A stretch of DNA of 64,000 nucleotides from an uncultured Pseudomonadales bacterium. GTDB taxonomy: Bacteria; Pseudomonadota; Gammaproteobacteria; Pseudomonadales; Pseudohongiellaceae. The stretch is from the NCBI GenBank assembly GCA_943842505.1, contig CALTDI010000010.1:310001-374000 (forward strand), in the 5' to 3' direction. Positions 47,940 to 57,025 of this stretch are shown in pieces. Positions within the stretch are counted from its first letter, which is position 1. Each line of letters starts with the position of its first letter. The notes beneath the pieces were generated by a model that worked only from the letters and a program-made list of their open reading frames with translations, ran no database searches and had not been told where the DNA came from. A program made the position numbers and the translations under genes.

Positions 47940-48264
47940 GCCTGGCTATGTTTCGACTCGATTGATAGTGAGTTACCTTAGATCTGCCTTGGGGTAATGG
48001 ATGGATCAATTGAAATGATGAGCCCTGGCAGCAAAGAGAGACCGATTCTAACTGTTAGCGCACGGCACTCAAAGCGCAATTGCGTACCAATTGTGGGTAG
48101 TATGACCGTGATACAGGAAATATCTTCAACTTTGATGGTCTATTGTCTGTGATTTGCAGTAAGCTAGGCAGTTCCTGAGATTGATCCGCTCAGTGGTTAC
48201 TATACCTATAAATAAACTAGTTCGGCCAGTTTGCCGACGAGACAGGACAAAGAGGAGTGTAAGT
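47940..48264. other. Divergent spacer between selD and the YceI gene
   Basis: No gene is supported here; short open frames run in from both sides as extensions of the two coding regions. The segment must carry promoters for both directions, but I see no consensus pair with good spacing; TTGCGT...TATGAC around 48083-48109 has a spacing of 15 and is weak. The ribosome-binding site AGAGGAG sits 48250-48257 before the YceI start. Confidence 0.4.
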
Positions 48265-48858
48265 ATGATCTCGAAATTTCTACAGGCTGGGTTAGCAGCG
48301 CTGATAAGCTCGGTTTTATTTGTGAGCGCCGCGCAGGCTCATTGGTCATTGGATAATGAGGCATCCAGTCTTAGTTTCGTTACTGTTAAGGCTGAGCATG
48401 TCGCAGAGGCGCACAGCTTCGACAGACTCTCCGGCACTATCGGCGACAATGGTGATGTTGAAATTACTATTGAGCTGGCCAGTGTGAACACGATGATTCA
48501 AATTCGTAACGAGCGCATGCAAGAAATGCTGTTCGAGACGAATATGTTTCCCGAGGCAACTATCAGCGGTAGCATCGATCTCGATGCGCTAACCGATATG
48601 GATGCGGGTGCATCGACTGCACGACAGGTCGATTTCGAATTGTCTCTGCACGGTCAAAGCGTCGCCCTGGCTGCCGATGTGCAGATTACTCGAACTGGCG
48701 AAGGCGTTGTCGTATCGACCCTGAAGCCAATTATCGTAATGTCCGATGCGTTTGCATTGACCGCGGGCGTGGAGAAATTGCGTGAAGTGGCTGGACTGCC
48801 CAGTATCAGTCGTGCGGTTCCCGTGAGCTTTACAGTGGTGTTCGAACAAGGTCATTAG
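48265..48858 (+). CDS. YceI-family periplasmic protein
   Basis: The 197-residue protein has a signal peptide ending AQA and the YceI lipocalin-like beta-barrel: WSLDNEASSLSFVTVKAEHVAEAHSF, then ITIELASVNTMIQIRNERMQEMLFETNMFPEATISG, matching the family. YceI proteins bind long lipids such as polyisoprenoids; the ligand here is unknown. The frame opens from 48181, but ATG 48265 fits both the signal peptide and the AGGAG site. Confidence 0.9.
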   Translation: MISKFLQAGLAALISSVLFVSAAQAHWSLDNEASSLSFVTVKAEHVAEAHSFDRLSGTIGDNGDVEITIELASVNTMIQIRNERMQEMLFETNMFPEATISGSIDLDALTDMDAGASTARQVDFELSLHGQSVALAADVQITRTGEGVVVSTLKPIIVMSDAFALTAGVEKLREVAGLPSISRAVPVSFTVVFEQGH

Positions 48859-48930
48859 ATTCTGAGATATCCTTAGGGAATATCTAGTTAACGCAATAGA
48901 TTAATTGACTGTGCACCCGGGTTATGGTGG

Positions 48931-49335
48931 CAGGTCCAGACATGACGCCTGGCCGCCCGCAGCAACGGGCATATTTCCTGCTCACGGACCTTCGGCCCTG
49001 ATTGTTCGCATGAAACATACCCATTACTGCGAGCTTGCTCACCGATGAATTCAAGGTCGGGCAGGTTCAGACATGACGCCTGGCCGCCTGCAGCAACGGG
49101 CATATTCCGGCTCACGGACCTTCGGCCCTGATTGTTCGCATGAAACATACCCATTACTGCGGGCTTGTTCACCGATGAATTCTGGGTCGGGCAGGTTCAG
49201 ACATGACGCCTGGCCGCTCGCAGCAACGGGTATATTCCGGCTCACGGACCTTCGGCCCTGATTGTTCGCATGAAACATACCCATTACTGCGGGCTTGTTC
49301 ACTGATGAATTCAAGGTCGGACAGGTTCAGCACGG
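48931..49335. repeat. Three tandem copies of a 130-bp repeat plus partial fourth
   Basis: Copies begin with CAGGTTCAGACATGACGCC-type sequence at 48931 (variant CAGGTCCAG), 49062 and 49192; a fourth starts at 49322 and diverges after about 9 bases. Each unit carries the blocks CGCAGCAACGGGCATAT, CACGGACCTTCGGCCCTG and CATGAAACATACCCATTACTGC. The periods are 131, 130 and 130 bp, so the reading phase shifts with each copy: the apparent minus-strand frames are not a repeat protein. The region between YceI (ends 48858) and the TonB receptor gene has no other gene. Confidence 0.9.
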
Positions 49336-49341
49336 CATTCG

Positions 49342-49376
49342 AAAAGCCTGCTCGCAGCGATGCCAGCGGGCTTTTT
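49342..49376 (-). terminator. Terminator after the TonB receptor (bidirectional hairpin)
   Basis: AAAAGCCTGCT pairs with AGCGGGCTTTT (one wobble) across a 12-base loop, flanked by A- and T-runs on both sides. It lies 14 bases after the receptor's stop on the minus strand and could also end transcripts crossing the repeat array. Confidence 0.75.
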
Positions 49377-49389
49377 ATTGTCTGTCGTT

Positions 49390-51434
49390 TTAGAAGCGAT
49401 ACTTCAACAACAGACGAATATGGCGTGGGTTAGAGGGATGGAAATGGATGTCTTCTACGCCGGCTGTCTCGCCAGCGAGTTGTGACTCGAAGAAATAGGC
49501 GATGTCATCGTCTTCTGCATCCAGTAGGTTGAGTGCGTCGATACCGATCTCCCAGTTGTCGAACGCATAGGACACGCCGGCATGGATCAGTGTCGATCCA
49601 TCTTTCTGTACGGTTTCGTCTTCGGTCAGGGCGGCATCGCTAAAGTGCCGCAGGCGTAGGCTGGCAGTTAGGCCGTTATTGCCAACATGGGTTAGGCCGG
49701 CGGCCACGACTTCTTCATGGGCATCGGTAATGCTATCGGCATTCGAGGGCAGTCCGCGGAAATGGCCGCTGGTTTTTGCTGCGCTGAAATCGAATACCCA
49801 GTTTTCACTGATCTCCCAGAAGGAATTAATCTCAACGCCGCTGCGGCTGGTGGGGTCGCTAGGCTCTGTGGTTCCGGCGTCGCCGACGAACACCAGTTCC
49901 GAATCCGTGCGCAGCTCAAAGGCGGCGATTGCTATATTGAATCCATTCAATGTGTCGTAGCGAAAGCCAATCTCACTTCCCTTGCCCTCGACCAGCACAT
50001 CCTGCGTCGCAGAAGGGTTGCCAGGGTGACAGGGTCGATGGTATTTACCGCTGCTCGCACATCGTTCGAATGGAAGCCATGACCGTAGTTTAGATAGAAC
50101 TCCAGATTCTGGTTTGCACGATAGGCCAGGCCCATATTTGGCTGCCAGAGAGAGTCCTGATCGCTGCCGGAATTTGCTGCGCGCAGGGCATCCACCTCGA
50201 AAGAATAAAAGTCTACGCGTACACCGACGGTGGCGCGGAGTTTGTCCGTCAAGGAGATCTGCGACTCGGCGAAGACGCCGGTGCTGAATTCCTCTGCCTC
50301 ATCCTCACGAATGCTACTGACGCGGCGCTGGCTAATGGTGTTGAACAGGTTTAATTCGTTCACATCATCATAGCGAACATCGATACCCACGGTCTGTGTG
50401 GCAGGCAGGCCAAATATCTCAGACTCGCTAGACTTGCGCAGCGAGCCGCCGAATAGCCGCCGCTCATCTTCCTGCTCAAACTGATCGCCGTCAGCGGGGT
50501 TATTGAGGAAGTAGGTTGGGTTATTAATCAGGCTCATATAATAGGAGCTGGCATAGAGATTGAGATCCCAGCTATTGATCTCGAAATTTCCGGTTAGAGA
50601 AACTCTATGGGACTCACCGCCCAGGTCGGGGTCGATGAAACCGAATCGAGAGATCTGTCCGCTGTCGACGGCACGCTGTGGTACCTGATTGGTAGAGATC
50701 CACTGAGAGTCGTAGGCAGAAAAGGTGATGCGGCTGGGAATGTTTGCGAGGGTGCCGGTGTATTTAAGCAGGCCGTTATATTTGCGTACGTCCTGATCCA
50801 GGTCGAAGTGTCCGTTAGACTGATGGTGCTCGAAGGCGGCCAGTAGTGTGCCTTCCTCGAGTTGATAGGAATTAGCCGTAACCAGGCGCATCTCATCTTC
50901 CAGGCCGAAGGTTATTTCCGTGAAGCTTTCCTCCAGCGCGTCATAGGTCTTCATCGAATTCGAGCCAGCCAGAGAGAAGTCGCCGGTGTCGGCGAAGTAG
51001 GGGCCTTTCTGAAATTCGACTCTCTCGATGATCTCGGGAATGATGAAATTCAAGTCCATGTAACCCTGAGCATGGGCGTGGGTGCGAAAATTAACCGGCA
51101 TGCCGTCGAAGTAGGTCGAGAAATCCGAGCCATGATCGAGGTTGATGCCACGCAGAAAATACTGGTTCGCCTTGCCCGGGCCGCTGTGCTGGGTGGCGAT
51201 CATGCCGGGAACGACTTCCACCAGCTCGGCCACTCGAGACATTGGCCGAGTGGAAAAATCACTATATCCAGCGACTCCCTGCGAGGCAGAGTCAGAAGTG
51301 CCCAATAGTTGAAGCGAGCGTCCCCAGACGACGACCTCCTCGATCTCGTCAGCACCTTGAGATAATGCTGTTTGAGTGCCAAGGGAAAAGACGATGGAGC
51401 TACAGACTGCTGGCAGGTTGATACGAATGGCCAC
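49390..51434 (-). pseudogene. TonB-dependent receptor split by a frameshift
   Basis: This reads as one outer-membrane receptor of about 680 residues in two frames. From the start at 51434 there is a signal-like segment, a TonB-box-like EIEEVVVWG, a plug domain (PMSRVAELVEVVPGM to GPYFADTGDFSLAGS) and half the barrel. The first frame ends at 49947 after the shift. Near 50018-50026 the next frame takes over with GNPSATQDVLVEGKGSEIGF and continues to RLLLKYRF, the C-terminal aromatic barrel end. A lost G in a CTGGG run (on the minus strand) would explain it. The MFS gene precedes it on the same strand, and twin palindromes lie 79 bases before the start. Substrate unknown. Confidence 0.85.
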
Positions 51435-51512
51435 GGTAATCTCTTTTTAAGCGGTGATGCATGCTGATAAGGCTGGCACGATACGGCAAAGAGCTAGCCG
51501 AAATAAGTGAAG

Positions 51513-51530
51513 TAACGTTATTTAACGTTA
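51513..51530. promoter_or_regulatory. Twin TAACGTTA palindromes before the TonB receptor
   Basis: Two perfect copies of the 8-bp palindrome TAACGTTA are separated by TT, so their centres are 10 bp apart, one helical turn. The pair lies between the MFS stop (51549) and the receptor start (51434). This looks like an operator for a dimeric regulator binding cooperatively; the regulator is not identified. Confidence 0.55.
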
Positions 51531-51548
51531 AGGAAGGCCTGAATTGGC

Positions 51549-52730
51549 TTAGATCGGCTGCTGCGCCGCGAGGCGGGTCTCAGCTGTAGGCCGCGGATGG
51601 TCTGGTATGAGCTGGGAAAGCAGCAAGGAGCCGCAGGCGATACCGGCACCGACCAGAAAGACTGCGCTGTGATTGATTACCCAGACCAGTCCCAATGCCG
51701 CTGGCAGTACAACCGCGGCTATGTGATTGATGGTGAAGCTAATGCTGGAGGTTGCAGCGATATCCGCCGGGTCGGCTATCTTCTGAAAATAAGTCTTGAT
51801 GGCGATGGCCATGGCGAAAAACATATGGTCGAGCAGATAGAGCGCGATCGCGAATTCTATGGTGTCTACGAAGGCATAGCTGACGAAGATGACGATCAGG
51901 CCAATATACTCCAGTGTCAGCGCACGGCGCTCGCCGATGTAGCTGATCAGCCGGCCAATCTTCGGTGCGAGAAAGAAGGTTAGTGCCGCGTTGACCAGCG
52001 TCAGCATGACCACGTCTTCGATAGGGAAATTAAATTTCTCTACCAGGAGGAATCCGGCAAATACGACGAATATCTGACGTCGTGCACCGGCAAAGAAAGT
52101 CAGCAGATAATACAGCCAATATTTCTTGCGCAGGAATAACGTTTTTTCCTGTACGACGCCGTCTTCGAAATGGGGTATGACGACCCAACAGAAAATGCCG
52201 ATGACCATCGCAGTGCCGCCCGCTAGCAGGTAGATAATATTGTAGTTCGCGGCAAAGAACATCAGATAGATATAGAGCGTGCCGAGGATGGCGAAATTAC
52301 ACAGAGCGCGCACGCTGAGAATCTTGCCCATCACGCGCGGAGCTTCGTCTATGCTGAGCCACTGCAGGCTGAGTGAGTTGTGTAAGGTTTCCAGGTAGTG
52401 GAAGCCGATGGACATGAGCACGGTACTGAAATAGAGCCACAGTGCCGCCGGATAGAAAGCGGTAATAGCGGTACCTAGACCAAGAGTTAGCAAGGCCAGT
52501 ATGGCAAAGGTCTGCTGTCTTATGAATAGCATCACCAGAATGGCCGTGAAGGCGAGGAATCCGGGGACTTCGCGAAGGCTTTGCAGAATACCGATCTCTT
52601 CGCCAGTAAAAGCCGCCTGCTCAACCGCAAAGTTGTTCAGCATTACCTGCCAGGTAGCGAAGGCAATCGTATTGCCTATCGCTAACAGATAGAGAAGGGT
52701 CTTGCGTTCTTGAAGCAGCTTGCTGGGCAT
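51549..52730 (-). CDS. Major facilitator superfamily transporter
   Basis: This is a 393-residue inner-membrane protein with about 12 hydrophobic helices. The A-type loop motif of MFS proteins is recognisable but weak, as AKPIGRLISYIGERRALTLEY-like APKIGRLISYIGERRAL near residue 260 shows the second-half form. It lies 114 bp before the TonB-receptor gene and shares its strand, so the two may be co-regulated. A siderophore or small-metabolite role is possible, but nothing in the sequence names the substrate. Confidence 0.85.
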   Translation of the reverse strand: MPSKLLQERKTLLYLLAIGNTIAFATWQVMLNNFAVEQAAFTGEEIGILQSLREVPGFLAFTAILVMLFIRQQTFAILALLTLGLGTAITAFYPAALWLYFSTVLMSIGFHYLETLHNSLSLQWLSIDEAPRVMGKILSVRALCNFAILGTLYIYLMFFAANYNIIYLLAGGTAMVIGIFCWVVIPHFEDGVVQEKTLFLRKKYWLYYLLTFFAGARRQIFVVFAGFLLVEKFNFPIEDVVMLTLVNAALTFFLAPKIGRLISYIGERRALTLEYIGLIVIFVSYAFVDTIEFAIALYLLDHMFFAMAIAIKTYFQKIADPADIAATSSISFTINHIAAVVLPAALGLVWVINHSAVFLVGAGIACGSLLLSQLIPDHPRPTAETRLAAQQPI

Positions 52731-52855
52731 AGTATTGCTTACGCAGTTCGGCAGTGGTGTGGTAATGATTCAGTAAGTGGCTTGGTTCTTCGCGCCTCAA
52801 GCGATGCGTAATGGCTATGGCGTGAGAACGCTGGCGATTATATCATTACCGCCTC

Positions 52856-53926
52856 ATGTCATCTCTCTCAATTTTCGCAGGCAGCCACGCATTGCAACGT
52901 ATTCGCAGTGAGGGCATTAATGCCGATCAATTTAGCATCATGTTGGCTGCCTCCGGTGGTCCGAAATGGTTTGTGCTGTATGGGCTCGATCGCTATCTCT
53001 TCGGTGAGTTCTTTGCCGGGCGTCAGCGCAAGCTGATTACGCTTGGTTCTTCCGCCGGCGCATGGCGAATGTGTTGTCTTGCCACGAAGAATCCAGTGGC
53101 CTCCATCGAGCGACTCGCGAAACGCTATAGCGAGGAGCGCTATTCCGAGCAGCCCACCACCGATGAGATCACAGACAAGGCCAAGGAAATGCTCGCCGAT
53201 ATGCTAGGTGCTAGCGGAGTTACCGAGATCGTTCATAATGAGGTGTTCAGAACCCATATCATCGCCGACCGGGCGCGAGGAATCGGCTCATCGCAGCTAA
53301 AGGCTGCTCGCATGTTGCAATTAATGAGTAGTGCGCTCCTCAATACCCTCAGCAGGAAGACGCTCTCGCTCTTCTTCGAGCGCACTATCTTCAGCAATAT
53401 GGGACAAATGTCGCCTTGGCGAGATGTTGCTGACTTAAAGACCGCCACCGTCGGGATGAATGAGGACAACTTGGTGGATGCGATGATGGCGAGCGGATCA
53501 ATTCCCTTCGTGCTCAATGGGGTGCGCGATATAGCCGGTGCGAATCAGGGTTTATATTGGGATGGAGGCATAACCGACTACCATTTTGATTTTCCATTCC
53601 CTGCTGACAACGACCTGGTCTTGTACCCGCATTTTTCACCCACAGTGATTCCCGGCTGGTTTGACAAGCGTGTACCCTGGCGCAGAGTAAACCTCGAAAA
53701 CTTTAAGAATGTTGTGTTGGTGGTGCCGTCTGCGGAATTCGTAGCCGATTTGCCCCATGGCAAGATACCCGACAGAACCGATTTCGAGACCCTCGACTAT
53801 GACAGTCGCCTTGCCTATTGGAATACCGTTCTCGAAAAGAGTAAGCAATTGGCTGTGGATTTCTCGGCGCTGGTTGAAAGAGGGGTCGGCATCGAAGACG
53901 CGCAGCCCTTTACCGGACAACGCTGA
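52856..53926 (+). CDS. Patatin-like phospholipase
   Basis: The 356-residue protein has a patatin fold with the catalytic dyad: the Ser lies in LGSSAGAWR (GxSxG, near residue 64) and the Asp in WDGGITD (DGG/A motif, near residue 242). SGGPKWFVLYGLDRYL near residue 35 supplies the oxyanion-hole glycines. There is no signal peptide. Patatins release fatty acids from lipids; the target lipid is not determined. It is divergent from the MFS gene and followed 14 bp later by a GNAT gene. Confidence 0.88.
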   Translation: MSSLSIFAGSHALQRIRSEGINADQFSIMLAASGGPKWFVLYGLDRYLFGEFFAGRQRKLITLGSSAGAWRMCCLATKNPVASIERLAKRYSEERYSEQPTTDEITDKAKEMLADMLGASGVTEIVHNEVFRTHIIADRARGIGSSQLKAARMLQLMSSALLNTLSRKTLSLFFERTIFSNMGQMSPWRDVADLKTATVGMNEDNLVDAMMASGSIPFVLNGVRDIAGANQGLYWDGGITDYHFDFPFPADNDLVLYPHFSPTVIPGWFDKRVPWRRVNLENFKNVVLVVPSAEFVADLPHGKIPDRTDFETLDYDSRLAYWNTVLEKSKQLAVDFSALVERGVGIEDAQPFTGQR

Positions 53927-53940
53927 TACTGAGCCTAGCT

Positions 53941-54447
53941 ATGAACCGGACTAATGAGTTAGAACAGATACGCCCTGTAGAGACTGCAGATGCGCCTGTT
54001 ATCGCAGCCATCTATAACTGGTATATCGCCCATAGCCGTTGCACCTTCGAACAGCAGCAAGTCAGTGATGCTGACATGGGGCGGCGGATCGCAGCGGCGG
54101 GTGAGAGCATGCCCTGGCTGGTCTTGGAAGAGGGCGGTATTGTGCTGGGCTATGCCTATGCCTCGGTCTGGAAGGCAAGAGCTGCCTACGATCGCTCGCG
54201 GGAGGTGACGGTCTATCTGCATCATGATGCTACTGGCAAGGGGCGTGGCAGAAGGCTATACCACCATCTTGTTGATGAATTAGGCAATACGCCGATACAT
54301 AGTCTAATCGCCAGCATCGCGCTTCCGAATGCGGTCAGTGTCGCATTGCATGAGAGCCTGGGCTTCGAAAAGGTAGGTCAGTTTTCCGAGGTCGGTTTCA
54401 AGTTTGGCGAGTTCGTAGATGTGGGTTATTGGCAACTTAATTTATGA
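53941..54447 (+). CDS. GNAT acetyltransferase, phosphinothricin-acetyltransferase-like
   Basis: The 168 residues belong to the PAT/Bar-type GNAT subgroup: IRPVETADAPVIAAIYNWYIAHSRCTFE at the start, GYAYASVWKARAAYDRSREVTVYLHHDATGKGRGRRLYHHL carrying the acetyl-CoA pyrophosphate loop (GKGRGRRL), and a C-terminal SVALHESLGFEKVGQ. The natural amine substrate is not clear from sequence; members acetylate amino-acid-like compounds. It is in a run with the patatin and lipoprotein genes, the next start overlapping by four bases. Confidence 0.87.
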   Translation: MNRTNELEQIRPVETADAPVIAAIYNWYIAHSRCTFEQQQVSDADMGRRIAAAGESMPWLVLEEGGIVLGYAYASVWKARAAYDRSREVTVYLHHDATGKGRGRRLYHHLVDELGNTPIHSLIASIALPNAVSVALHESLGFEKVGQFSEVGFKFGEFVDVGYWQLNL

Positions 54448-54647
54448 AACAGTTCACTAGATACGCTATGCACAGAAAGAGACTAAGAATTCCATTGTTT
54501 GCTGCGCTGTGCCTGGCGCTGTCTTCCTGTGTCGGGATGGTGGTTGGTGCGGCGGTAGATACGACGATTGAGGTAGCAAAAGTGCCGTTTAAGGTTGCTG
54601 GAGCAGTTGTGGATCTAGCAGTGCCTGACGATGACGACGACGAGTAA
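54444..54647 (+). CDS. Small lipoprotein with acidic tail
   Basis: This 67-residue protein has a basic N-terminus, a hydrophobic stretch and a lipobox LSSC (Cys29). The mature part is VGMVVGAAVDTTIEVAKVPF followed by a run of Asp/Glu at the C-terminus. It resembles a small lipoprotein family I recall as NF038104, not verified. The ATG overlaps the GNAT stop by four bases (ATGA); an inner ATG eight codons later is possible. Probably outer-membrane or periplasm-facing; role unknown. Confidence 0.75.
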   Translation: MKQFTRYAMHRKRLRIPLFAALCLALSSCVGMVVGAAVDTTIEVAKVPFKVAGAVVDLAVPDDDDDE

Positions 54648-54670
54648 GGCGACCGAGTAGAGAAGTAGAT

Positions 54671-55090
54671 ATGAGTTTAAAAGCAGAAGACTACGCAATT
54701 GATTCTAACTATCGTCATTGGCAAGGAGATAAGGCCGAAGATTATATCGGGCCGTTCTTCTTCACTATGGATGGCGAGAACCCCAGAACTGCCTTTCGCG
54801 TTAAAGAGCATCATTGCAATGCCCACGATACCTTACATGGTGGCGTGATGATGGCATTGGCAGACTATACGCTCTGCCTGTGCGCCAACGGGGGTGAGAC
54901 CGAGAGTGTGGTTACGGTAAGCTGCAATAGCGAGTTCATAGCGCCGGCCTTCAAGGGCGATCTGGTTGAGGGGCGTGGTGAGCTGGTGAAGCGCGGCGGC
55001 TCGATGGTCTTCTCGCGCTGTGAACTGTTTGTTGGTGACACCGTGGTGCTAACCAGTAGTGCCGTTATCAAACGGCTGCGCAAGAAATAG
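54671..55090 (+). CDS. PaaI-type hotdog thioesterase
   Basis: The 139-residue hotdog-fold protein has the PaaI signature HDTLHGGVMMALADYTLC, with the catalytic Asp and the HGG turn, then VTVSCNSEFIAPAFKGDLVEG and a C-terminal strand with the hotdog end. Hydrolyses acyl-CoA or a phenylacetyl-type CoA in relatives. It follows the small lipoprotein by 23 bp in the same run of genes and converges with the phosphatase gene. Confidence 0.88.
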   Translation: MSLKAEDYAIDSNYRHWQGDKAEDYIGPFFFTMDGENPRTAFRVKEHHCNAHDTLHGGVMMALADYTLCLCANGGETESVVTVSCNSEFIAPAFKGDLVEGRGELVKRGGSMVFSRCELFVGDTVVLTSSAVIKRLRKK

Positions 55091-55094
55091 CTTC

Positions 55095-55742
55095 TCACAT
55101 CCTGTCGATTAGCGCCGCCGTCAGCTGCGCAGGTGTCTCGACGATAAAGACAGGCTTTTCTTTCGTTAGTTCTTCAGAGCTTCCATAGCCCCACAGTACG
55201 CCGGCGGAACTTAGCCCTGTCTGCCGTGCCGATATCAGATCGATGTCTCTATCGCCTATCATTAGCGAATTCTGTTTCACGATGTCCTTATCTACTAGCT
55301 CGCGCAGCTGGTCTGACTTGGTCATTCCGTAATTTCCGCATCCGCTTACAAACTCGAAGTACTTGTCGAGTTCGAATTCCTGCAAAATTTTGATGGCATA
55401 CTTCTCAAACTTCGAGGTGCAAACACCTAGCCGGTAACCCTTGGATCGAAGTGTGTCCAGTAGCTCATAGATGCCGTTATAGACGACATTCTCCGCATAG
55501 CCAAATTCGCCGTAACGCTCTCTGTAGGTCGCCACCAGTTCCTTGATGTGGTCTTCGTCTTCGCTGTCAGACAGCTCGCTTAGCGCTATCTCCAAAGGTG
55601 GGCCTATATAGGGTTTGATTTCCTGCTCCGACCTTGGTTGGTAATTGTGACTGCTCAGCGCATAGTTCATGCAGCGGACTATGCCGGTCAGCGGATCTGT
55701 CAAGGTGCCGTCCAGATCGAAAATCAAGCTGTGGTAAGACAT
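55095..55742 (-). CDS. HAD-superfamily phosphatase, phosphoglycolate-phosphatase-like
   Basis: The 215 residues have the HAD motifs: DxDGT (LIFDLDGTLTDP near residue 8), motif II CTSKFEKYA, and motif IV MIGDRDIDLISARQ. The cap region and GPPLEIAL segment fit the gph-like subfamily IA. Likely hydrolyses a small sugar phosphate such as 2-phosphoglycolate, but substrate choice is uncertain. It starts two bases after the amidohydrolase gene ends, so they are probably co-transcribed. Confidence 0.87.
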   Translation of the reverse strand: MSYHSLIFDLDGTLTDPLTGIVRCMNYALSSHNYQPRSEQEIKPYIGPPLEIALSELSDSEDEDHIKELVATYRERYGEFGYAENVVYNGIYELLDTLRSKGYRLGVCTSKFEKYAIKILQEFELDKYFEFVSGCGNYGMTKSDQLRELVDKDIVKQNSLMIGDRDIDLISARQTGLSSAGVLWGYGSSEELTKEKPVFIVETPAQLTAALIDRM

Positions 55743-55744
55743 GT

Positions 55745-56776
55745 CTAGTCCTGGAGGCTATATACCTTTTCTGCGGTGCCATAAAACATGGCATGCTTTT
55801 CCGGTTCGCTGAAATCTGCGACCATCTTCTTGTAGGCATTAAACAAGACATGGTAATTAATAGATAGTCGATCTACGGGGAAGTTGCTCTCAAACATGCA
55901 TCGCTCGGGGCCGAAGCATTCGATGGCGTGCATATAATACTTCTGCTGTGCCTTTATAAATTCATCGGAGCTTGGGGGGCTGTCTTGTAGATGCCATCCG
56001 AAACCATTGTCCGGCATTGCCAGGCCGCCTAGTTTTGCATAGACATTGGGGCAGCGGGCTATCTCTGCGATTTCCTGCTTCCACTCCCCAAAAATCTCAT
56101 CTGCACAGTGTTTGTAGATGCCGACTCCCAGGGGTGTGCCGAAATGATCGAGAATCATTGTGCACTCAGGAACCGCGCGCGCGAGATCGAGGAAGTCTAG
56201 ATTCTGATGATGATAGTGCCAGGTATCATAGGTTAGGCCCTGGTCTGCGATGATGCGCAGACCCTTGCGAAACGATTCCTTGCCATGAAGATAGGGAGGT
56301 GCCGCACTCACGATAAGCAAGTCTTCGGGGCGTCGGTCTCGCGCCGCCGAATGGCGAATCCCTCGCAGGAGGCCATCGCCGACACTGCGATGTTGCTCCA
56401 GGGCTTCCAGTAAGAGCTCTGGAGAATCTCCCCCGAGGGTTAAGTCACAGTGAGCGACTATGCCAGCGATGCTCGCCTTGTTCTCAGTATCTGCCCGACT
56501 CTCGGCCGCTAATTTCGCTATGAATTCTGTCTCTCCCACCGATTTCAGATGTTCCGCACCATCGCGTCGGTAGAACGCTCGGCACTCCATGAAGACAGTC
56601 TTGACGACGTTATGTCCCGAGCCGGTATCGGCCCATAATTCGGGTAGCAGATAGTCGCGATTAAAGCGCTTCTTCCAAAGGTGGTGATGAGGGTCGATGA
56701 TCGCGCGATCTGGATCGATGATCTCTTCTTTGATCTGGGCTAGCCATTGATCGGAACCCGGTTCGATATCAGACAT
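55745..56776 (-). CDS. Amidohydrolase-family TIM-barrel protein
   Basis: The 343-residue protein is a metal-dependent hydrolase of the amidohydrolase-2 type. IIDPHHHLWKK near the N-terminus holds the first metal-binding HxH, and MILDHFGTPLG and SNFPVDRLSINY supply the later conserved His/Asp residues. Such proteins act on lactones, 2-pyrone-4,6-dicarboxylate-like or similar compounds. The start chosen is ATG 56776 with AAGGA six bases upstream; an upstream frame begins 15 codons earlier without a good site. Next to it, divergently, are a sodium symporter and a ThDP enzyme. Confidence 0.85.
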   Translation of the reverse strand: MSDIEPGSDQWLAQIKEEIIDPDRAIIDPHHHLWKKRFNRDYLLPELWADTGSGHNVVKTVFMECRAFYRRDGAEHLKSVGETEFIAKLAAESRADTENKASIAGIVAHCDLTLGGDSPELLLEALEQHRSVGDGLLRGIRHSAARDRRPEDLLIVSAAPPYLHGKESFRKGLRIIADQGLTYDTWHYHHQNLDFLDLARAVPECTMILDHFGTPLGVGIYKHCADEIFGEWKQEIAEIARCPNVYAKLGGLAMPDNGFGWHLQDSPPSSDEFIKAQQKYYMHAIECFGPERCMFESNFPVDRLSINYHVLFNAYKKMVADFSEPEKHAMFYGTAEKVYSLQD

Positions 56777-56886
56777 AGTTCTTCCTTCTCTATTTCGATG
56801 CGTCAGGGCGCAAGTTAACATCAGCCAGTTATCAGGGGAATAGCCGCGAGCTGTATGGGTTAGCTGAGTTTCTTGTCGCCTTTTTG

Positions 56887-56914
56887 TTGCCTTACTATTG
56901 CCGTCGTGTAGTAT
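56887..56914 (+). promoter_or_regulatory. Candidate sigma-70 promoter for the symporter gene
   Basis: TTGCCT (-35) and TAGTAT (-10) with a 16-base spacer lie 112 bases before the symporter start in the divergent region. The -10 matches four of six consensus positions. Confidence 0.45.
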
Positions 56915-57025
56915 GCCTTGGGATAAGAAAAATAGGTTGATGCAAATCAGTGCGGCTAGTAAATGTCCCTCTAATGGGCGCTCAACAGTTTAGTGAACAA
57001 TTAGAAGAAAGAGTCGGAGTAATAA

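Noticed and set aside
48888..49314. Repeat-encoded proteins or CRISPR array at the 130-bp repeats
   Set aside because: The period is not a multiple of three, copies shift phase, and there are no unique spacers between short repeats.
49390..49998. Separate gene for the C-terminal receptor part
   Set aside because: It begins mid-barrel and completes the upstream receptor; a single frameshift explains both parts.
53941..54447. Naming the GNAT gene as a resistance determinant
   Set aside because: The bar/pat-like subgroup includes many housekeeping acetyltransferases, and nothing here suggests a resistance island.
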